A DNA stretch of 64,000 nt, from the NCBI RefSeq assembly GCF_039822285.1, contig NZ_JBAJEY010000002.1, positions 1-64,000 on the forward strand. The letters are read 5' to 3'. Source of the DNA: Thiofaba sp039822285. Its GTDB lineage: Bacteria > Pseudomonadota > Gammaproteobacteria > Halothiobacillales > Halothiobacillaceae. How positions within the stretch are numbered: the first letter of the stretch is position 1; the number at the start of each line of letters is the position of its first letter. The notes under the pieces are model-generated. The model saw only the letters and a list, made by a program, of their open reading frames with translations. It was not told where the DNA came from and did no database searches. The translations under genes were made by a program, and so were the position numbers. Of this stretch, positions 61,703 through 64,000 are shown one piece after another.

Positions 61703-62632
61703 CTACCGCAACCTCGCCAGCCCCTCGCTCAGGGTCGGGTAGCGCAGCCTCACCCCCAGCACCTCCTTCATCCGCCGGTTGTCCAGTCGGCGCGATTCGT
61801 TCAGGTACTCCAAAAGTCCGGGTGAGAAGGTCCGGCGGGCCTCTTCCAGACTCACGCAGGGCGGGCGGTGGAGTCCTGCGGCGTCGGCCAACCGGTAGAG
61901 ATAGTCGGTCATGCTGGAGGGCTGATCGTCGCTGGCGTTGTAGATCCCGGCCGGGGCATCGTCCTCGCCCGCACGGACGGCGATGGCAGCGAGGTCATCG
62001 GCATGGATGCGGTTGCTCCACGGGGCCACCTCCGGGCAGACCACGGGCTCGCCGCGGCGGAGGCGCTCCAGCGGCAGCCGGCCAGGGCCGTAGATGCCGG
62101 GCACGCGCAGGATGACAAGCGGGATGGCATGGCGCGCGGCGAAGTCGGCAAGCTGCCGCTCGGCATCCACACGGCGGCGGGCGCGGTCGTTGCCGGGGTT
62201 CACGGAGCGGGTTTCATCGACCCAGGCGCCGCCGCAGTCGCCATACACCCCGGAGGTGGAGATGTAGACGATGCGCCGGGGCGGGCTGGGCTCGAGCGCA
62301 GCGAGCAGGTGGGTGGTGCGGCAGTCAGCCAGGCCGGCGGGCGACGGCGGCGCGAAGTGGAACAGGATCGCGCCGTGGGTCGGCAGGCGGAGCAGGGTCT
62401 GGGGATCATCCAGATCACCCTGCGCTGGGCGGGTGGGTCCGGTGTCCCGCCTAGAACGCACAAGGGCGGCCACAGGGCCGCCCTTCTCATGCCACAAGGC
62501 CGCGACGCGCCGACCGATATCGCCATAACCGACGATGAAGACAGGAGCAACGCCGTCGGGCACGGCGCTGGGTCGCCGCAAGGCGACACCCGAAGGGCGG
62601 AACCCATGGATGGATTGCGCCGCACGGCTCAT
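61703..62632 (-). CDS. NAD(P)-dependent epimerase/dehydratase (extended SDR)
   Basis: The 309-residue protein has a Rossmann loop VFIVGYGDIGRRVA (starting at about residue 31), the IVYISTSGVYGD motif with Ser/Tyr, and RVPGIYGPGR, typical of the extended short-chain dehydrogenases such as YeeZ/NAD-dependent epimerases. Substrate is unknown. It overlaps the ProQ gene by ATGA, so it is co-transcribed, although the first 30 residues look poorly conserved and the true start could be internal. Confidence 0.85.
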   Translation of the reverse strand: MSRAAQSIHGFRPSGVALRRPSAVPDGVAPVFIVGYGDIGRRVAALWHEKGGPVAALVRSRRDTGPTRPAQGDLDDPQTLLRLPTHGAILFHFAPPSPAGLADCRTTHLLAALEPSPPRRIVYISTSGVYGDCGGAWVDETRSVNPGNDRARRRVDAERQLADFAARHAIPLVILRVPGIYGPGRLPLERLRRGEPVVCPEVAPWSNRIHADDLAAIAVRAGEDDAPAGIYNASDDQPSSMTDYLYRLADAAGLHRPPCVSLEEARRTFSPGLLEYLNESRRLDNRRMKEVLGVRLRYPTLSEGLARLR

Positions 62633-63333
62633 TTGCTGCCAAACTTCTCCAGCAGCAGGTTGAGCTTTTCCTCGGCACTGAGCACCGGCGCGCTGGGCTC
62701 CTCCCTGCGGGCCGGGCGCTCGGCACGCGCGGGGCGGGGGGCACCGGCCTCGCGGCGCGGCTTGCGACCCTCGCCCTTGCCCTCGGCACGAGCCTCTCCC
62801 CGCGCACTGGCTGGCTTACGCGGCCGGCGGGGACGCTCGGCCGGCGCCTCACCGCCCTCACCCTCCCCGGCCTTCCGGACCGGGCGCTCAGGACGCTTCG
62901 GCAGCTTGGGCGCCAGTTCGGCCAGCCGCGCCTCGGCATGCGCCTTCTGATCCTCGGAAACCTCACCCACGGCCTCGCCCGCCAAATTCACGCGCGCATC
63001 GCCGCGCGCCACGGCGCGATGATAAGCCGCGCCCTGGGTGTAGTAGCGCAGGGCGCGGCGCAGCTCCTGCATCGAGAGGCCATGCCCCCCCTCGCCTTCA
63101 CGCGCGGCCTGCAGCTCCTTGAGGATGCCCACGGCGAGAGGACGCACCTTGCGGCCGTCAAGGGAGAAGGCGGTGGGATAGGCCTCCGCCAGACGGGCGA
63201 CAAGGGTACGGGGGTGACGCGCCTTGGACTGCTCGCCCACATCGGAGGTGGCGAGGGTCGGCTCGGCAACGGCTTCGGCAGTCACGGCCTCAGCCAATTC
63301 CGGGGCGGCATCGAGGGGATGCTGGTTTTCCAT
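62629..63333 (-). CDS. proQ: ProQ/FinO-domain RNA-binding protein
   Basis: The 234-residue protein has a ProQ/FinO domain at about residues 40-120 (LVARLAEAYPTAFSLDGRKVRPLAVGILKELQA, LRRALRYYTQGAAYHRAVARGDARVNLAGE). A long basic, Pro/Arg/Glu-rich linker follows (about 150-215), then a C-terminal EEKLNLLLEKF motif. ProQ binds sRNAs and mRNA 3' ends. It is longer than most stand-alone FinO proteins because of the linker. The ATG at 63333 is preferred over the TTG at 63345. Confidence 0.9.
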   Translation of the reverse strand: MENQHPLDAAPELAEAVTAEAVAEPTLATSDVGEQSKARHPRTLVARLAEAYPTAFSLDGRKVRPLAVGILKELQAAREGEGGHGLSMQELRRALRYYTQGAAYHRAVARGDARVNLAGEAVGEVSEDQKAHAEARLAELAPKLPKRPERPVRKAGEGEGGEAPAERPRRPRKPASARGEARAEGKGEGRKPRREAGAPRPARAERPARREEPSAPVLSAEEKLNLLLEKFGSK

Positions 63334-63669
63334 CGGGGGTCTCAAACGATAAAGGAAGGAAGTCGTCCATGGAACAGGGGCAAAGGTCCATCCAGCCTGA
63401 GGCTCAACTATGTTCAGTTTATCAGCATGTCCCCGAAGCCCGAATCCGGTCTCTGCGCTTCAAATGCTTCCCCTGCATCATCCTCGGTGGCATGAAGCAC
63501 CCCGCCGACCATCCTGGACTGCAGCACATCTCGTCGACATTCCCCTCATGGCACAACGCTTCCCCAGAGTGCAAAGAGCAAGCTCATCGCACCACCAAAA
63601 TGCCCTTGACTTTTTTTGCCATTGATGTTCAATCCAGAAACCACCCAGGCGCAAGGATATTCCTGCCCC
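63334..63669. other. Divergent intergenic region proQ / pseudopilin
   Basis: No gene is supported in these 336 bases, which are visibly less GC-rich than the rest. TGGCAC-AACGC-TTCC at 63549-63563 is one base from a sigma-54 promoter (TGGCAC-N5-TTGC), about 107 bases before the pseudopilin ATG. TTGACT at 63606-63611 could be a sigma-70 -35, but no clear -10 follows. Both are weak suggestions. Confidence 0.35.
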
Positions 63670-64000
63670 ATGCTTCCCCGCACTAAAAGCCTCGGTTTCA
63701 CTCTCATCGAACTGATGGTCACTATTGCAGTGCTGGCCATCATCATGGGGATCGCCGTACCGAGCTTCATGTCCACCATCGTGAATGCGCGGTTGACGAC
63801 AGCCGCCAACGATTTACTGGCGGCCATCCAACTCACCCGCACAGAGGCCATACGCACGCACGGCCGTGTCACCCTGTGCAAAGCCACTCCCACGGCCAAC
63901 CAATGCGACACATCCGCCGCCTCCGACTGGGGACGAGGCTGGATGGTTTTCACGGATCCAGTGACACAAAGCCCTCCCCAAGTCGAGGGCACGAGCCGCA
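63670..64000 (+). CDS. Type IV pilus minor pilin / pseudopilin (FimT/GspH type), 5' part
   Basis: The gene runs off the right edge; 110 residues are visible. It begins MLPRTKSLGFTLIELMVTIA, with the prepilin-peptidase site after Gly9 (G|FTLIE) and Glu at +5, then a hydrophobic helix to about residue 32. FimT/FimU/GspH-like features follow (LTTAANDLLAAIQLTRTEAIRTHGRVTLCK with two cysteines, and WGRGWMVFTD). Minor pilins of this type prime pilus assembly and, in FimT, bind DNA for uptake. PilD at 3778 is its likely processing enzyme. Confidence 0.93.
   Translation, partial: MLPRTKSLGFTLIELMVTIAVLAIIMGIAVPSFMSTIVNARLTTAANDLLAAIQLTRTEAIRTHGRVTLCKATPTANQCDTSAASDWGRGWMVFTDPVTQSPPQVEGTSR

Overview
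The window is GC-rich (visibly about two-thirds G+C) and its gene neighbourhoods are gammaproteobacterial: pilB-pilC-pilD-coaE, thiG-trmB, comF-bioB-bioF, radC/coaBC-dut-algC-argB and nfi/ubiC. A phosphoribulokinase gene points to the Calvin-Benson cycle. A cluster with a thiosulfate-type transporter, an ETHE1-like persulfide dioxygenase, a rhodanese and a TauE-type exporter points to sulfur metabolism. My inference is a sulfur-oxidising, chemolithoautotrophic gammaproteobacterium with type IV pili. The exact genus cannot be read from the sequence.

Layout. 1-394: 5' part of a Uma2-type gene. 619-5271: type IV pilus assembly (pilB, pilC, pilD) and coaE. 5272-6021: a REP-associated tyrosine transposase inside a cluster of REP palindromes, then ygfX. 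6748-9289: ygfZ, thiG and trmB, overlapping. 9388-11158: phosphoribulokinase, a terminator and aroE. 11375-18754: a heavy-metal RND efflux operon (outer membrane factor, periplasmic adaptor, pump) with its own response regulator and sensor kinase. 18769-23629: comF and biotin genes, with an IS481-like insertion in the 3' end of bioF. 23669-29274: an OmpA-like lipoprotein, radC, coaBC, dut, algC and argB. 29264-34944: sulfur-related genes under a shared ATCAATTGA-type operator, ending in an ArsR-rhodanese regulator broken by a frameshift. 34952-41293: a MoxR/DUF58/VWA/BatD operon. 41354-46548: a GGDEF-EAL protein, a CHAD protein, nfi, ubiC and a small membrane protein. 46672-50698: a PhoX-like lipoprotein and a CxxCH lipoprotein. 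50791-60084 (minus strand): recG, rlhA, rhlE, a P-type ATPase and hemB. 60142-62632: two unrecognised genes and an epimerase. 62629-64000: a ProQ/FinO protein and the start of a type IV pseudopilin gene.

The accessory content is dominated by repeats. There are three classes: REP palindromes of two sequence types, CCCTCCCC/GGGGAGGG palindromes, and a 230-bp element present in two full copies (24326-24555 and 61307-61536) with a diverged relative near 21085-21310. The 230-bp element is the most interesting feature here. It has 15-bp terminal inverted repeats and six hairpins. Three stem base pairs differ between copies by compensatory changes, and three hairpins show GGA in a six-base loop, as CsrA/RsmA-binding RNAs do. 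One copy sits inside a REP pair. Repeats of the other classes have become coding sequence in at least three proteins (YgfX C-terminus, DUF4381 C-terminus, BatD-like N-terminus).
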